From the NCBI GenBank assembly GCA_036258795.1, contig DATACZ010000121.1, positions 1 to 23,617 on the forward strand: DNA of 23,617 nucleotides, written 5' to 3'. Below the pieces are notes generated by a model. That model had not been told where the DNA came from. It searched no databases and saw only the letters and a program-made list of their open reading frames with translations. The stretch is from DATACZ01 sp036258795. GTDB lineage: Bacteria; Actinomycetota; CADDZG01; JAHWKV01. The position numbers were made by a program, and so were the translations under genes. Positions 22,374-23,617 of the stretch are shown piece by piece; position 1 is the stretch's first letter; each line of letters begins with the position of its first letter.

Positions 22374-22446
22374 ACCGTCATTAGACGGAAAGCCGCAATT
22401 AGGCAGTATCTTGGTGCCTATTAGCAAAAAGGTATGTCCCCTTTTT
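22374..22446. repeat. Cluster of small inverted repeats and three ATTAG motifs downstream of the recombinase
   Basis: Four structures sit in about 70 bases: CCGTC-ATTA-GACGG, AGGCA...TGCCT (22401-22419), and AAAAAGG (22426-22432) pairing with CCTTTTT (22440-22446) around TATGTCC. ATTAG recurs at 22380, 22398 and 22420. The last hairpin lies 21 bases beyond the recombinase stop and could act as a weak terminator for it, but its GC core is only two pairs. A role as recombinase binding site or small mobile palindrome is possible and untested. Confidence 0.4.
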
Positions 22447-22466
22447 CCTGAAACACCGTCCCGTCC

Positions 22467-23522
22467 CTACGCCCGCCGGGTCTGGCGCAGGTACGCTCTG
22501 ACCTCCGCGGCCTGAACTGCGTCAGCCAGCTCCGCTCCGGTCATGCGTAGATAGATCTGGGTGGTATTCAAACTGGCGTGACCCAACAGCGCCTGGACCG
22601 AGGGGAGGGGCACCCCGTTGGCCACCAGGCCCTTGGCGTAGGTATGGCGGAATGCGTGGGCTGCCTCACCCTCGGGCTTGTGCACTCCAGCCCGAAGCAG
22701 CCACCGGTAGACGTGGTAATTGAGGGCCTCACGGGTAAAGGGCCGGCCGTTGTAACGGACCAAGAGCGTGTCGGTTGGTTGATAGGGGCCCAGACGCTCA
22801 GCCCGTTCCTCCAGATAGTCGTCCACAGCCTCCACCACCTCATCGGGCACAGGAGGACGGCGCTCTTTGTTGCCCTTGCCGGTTACGATCAGAAATGCCG
22901 GATCCTCCCGAACCAGGTCTCTGACCTTGAGAGCCACACACTCCGACGCCCTCAATCCGCCACCGGCCAGGATGGCCACGATGGCACGGTCCCGTTTGGG
23001 CCAGGGAAATCTCGAGTTAGGGTCTTCCTCGGTGACGGTTCTAACTATGGCCTCCAGCTCCGCCGGCAGGAAGGCCGCGGGGAGGCGTTCGGGAATGGAA
23101 GGATTACCCAGATGAACCGTCGGATCGGTCGGAAGATGGCCGTTCACCACCAGCCAGCGGGTAAATCCGCGGAGCGCCGCAAGCATCCGGGCCCGGGTGG
23201 CGGGCGCATACTCCTTGCGGGCCAACCCGGCGAGGGCACGCTTAACGTTCTGTGAATTGAGGTCGGCCAGCTTCAGCTGTCCCAGGATCTGTTCAAAGGT
23301 GGCTGGGGCGTCCGGCTCTCTCGGAGTCGCCGGCTTTTCGACTACCTCACCGATCATCCGGGCCCAGGCGGTAAGGTCTCGCCGGTAGGCAGCCTCGGTT
23401 TGGCTGGAGATTCCGCGCCCCAGCGTTCGGCGCTCATCCATCCACTCGTCAGCCAACGCCCACAAGCTGGGGCCGGAGGAGGGCTCCCTCGAAGCCTTTG
23501 TGGTGACAGAGGAAACTTCCAT
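22467..23522 (-). CDS. Tyrosine recombinase (XerC/D-like integrase)
   Basis: This enzyme cuts and rejoins DNA at specific sites through a tyrosine. All catalytic residues are visible: Arg 191 (GLRASE), Lys 216 (TGKGNKER), His 289 and Arg 292 (HAFRHTYA), His 315 (LLGHASL) and Tyr 324 (TTQIYLRMT). The N-terminal core-binding SAM-like domain spans about residues 20-130. At 351 residues it is longer than typical XerC/D (about 300), mainly from a disordered N-terminal 18 residues and an insert near 60-85. The neighbourhood shows no phage or transposon genes, so it may be a housekeeping-like recombinase or the edge of an element that extends beyond the window. ATG 23522 has no Shine-Dalgarno but a TAATAT five bases upstream. 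Confidence 0.92.
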   Translation of the reverse strand: MEVSSVTTKASREPSSGPSLWALADEWMDERRTLGRGISSQTEAAYRRDLTAWARMIGEVVEKPATPREPDAPATFEQILGQLKLADLNSQNVKRALAGLARKEYAPATRARMLAALRGFTRWLVVNGHLPTDPTVHLGNPSIPERLPAAFLPAELEAIVRTVTEEDPNSRFPWPKRDRAIVAILAGGGLRASECVALKVRDLVREDPAFLIVTGKGNKERRPPVPDEVVEAVDDYLEERAERLGPYQPTDTLLVRYNGRPFTREALNYHVYRWLLRAGVHKPEGEAAHAFRHTYAKGLVANGVPLPSVQALLGHASLNTTQIYLRMTGAELADAVQAAEVRAYLRQTRRA

Positions 23523-23527
23523 AAGGG

Positions 23528-23533
23528 ATATTA
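23528..23533 (-). promoter_or_regulatory. -10 box TAATAT for a possibly leaderless recombinase mRNA
   Basis: On the minus strand TAATAT is followed by five bases (CCCTT) and then the ATG of the recombinase. Transcription normally begins about six to seven bases after the -10 box, which would place the first base of the mRNA at the start codon. Leaderless genes with this layout are common in Actinomycetota. No good -35 hexamer is visible. Confidence 0.5.
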
Positions 23534-23617
23534 TTGCAGTTTGGCGGCTCCCACAGCCGTATTTCAGGGGCTATATGACCCGCCGCCGCCACAAGGGAGT
23601 CGGCCCATAAAAAAGTC

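Overview
This is a high-GC, gene-dense bacterial segment with many GTG and TTG starts and short or overlapping intergenic junctions. The run gcvH, FHA protein (GarA type), MerR, DUF151-type nuclease, MerR, gcvP matches the Mycobacterium tuberculosis Rv1826-Rv1832 neighbourhood. This points to Actinomycetota. A split glycine decarboxylase (gcvPA plus gcvPB) and the inserted genes argue for a lineage outside the mycobacteria, probably a deep-branching or uncultured one. I cannot place it more exactly.

Region 1 (1-5086, + strand): the 3' end of an RsuA/RluB pseudouridine synthase, then aroH (chorismate mutase), tyrA, aroA, cmk and der. This is a compact housekeeping run for aromatic amino acid synthesis, CMP phosphorylation and ribosome assembly. 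A tRNA-Pro(GGG) follows at 5154-5227.

Region 2 (5228-8850, + strand): a small charged protein, a strong intrinsic terminator, an SGNH hydrolase whose start is entangled with that terminator, a CDP-alcohol phosphatidyltransferase and a VanW-family wall protein. The theme is the cell envelope.

Region 3 (8860-18849, + strand): a glycine-cleavage super-locus. It holds gcvH, a lipoyl/octanoyl transferase that could modify GcvH, a GarA-like FHA protein with an added zinc ribbon, two MerR regulators, a D,D-carboxypeptidase, a hypoxanthine phosphoribosyltransferase, a DUF151 nuclease-type protein, a PD-(D/E)XK-like protein, gcvT, gcvPA and gcvPB. H, T and P proteins are all present. The L protein is not in the window.

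Region 4 (18831-22265, - strand): a likely four-gene unit, in transcription order an anchored ASH-domain protein, a YdeI/OmdA-family protein, an O6-alkylguanine-DNA alkyltransferase and a HAD phosphatase fused to a P-loop ATPase. It converges on gcvPB with a 19-bp overlap of coding ends.

Region 5 (22266-23617): about 200 bp of non-coding DNA with several small inverted repeats, then a tyrosine recombinase on the - strand that may be translated from a leaderless mRNA. No CRISPR array, rRNA or insertion sequence was seen.
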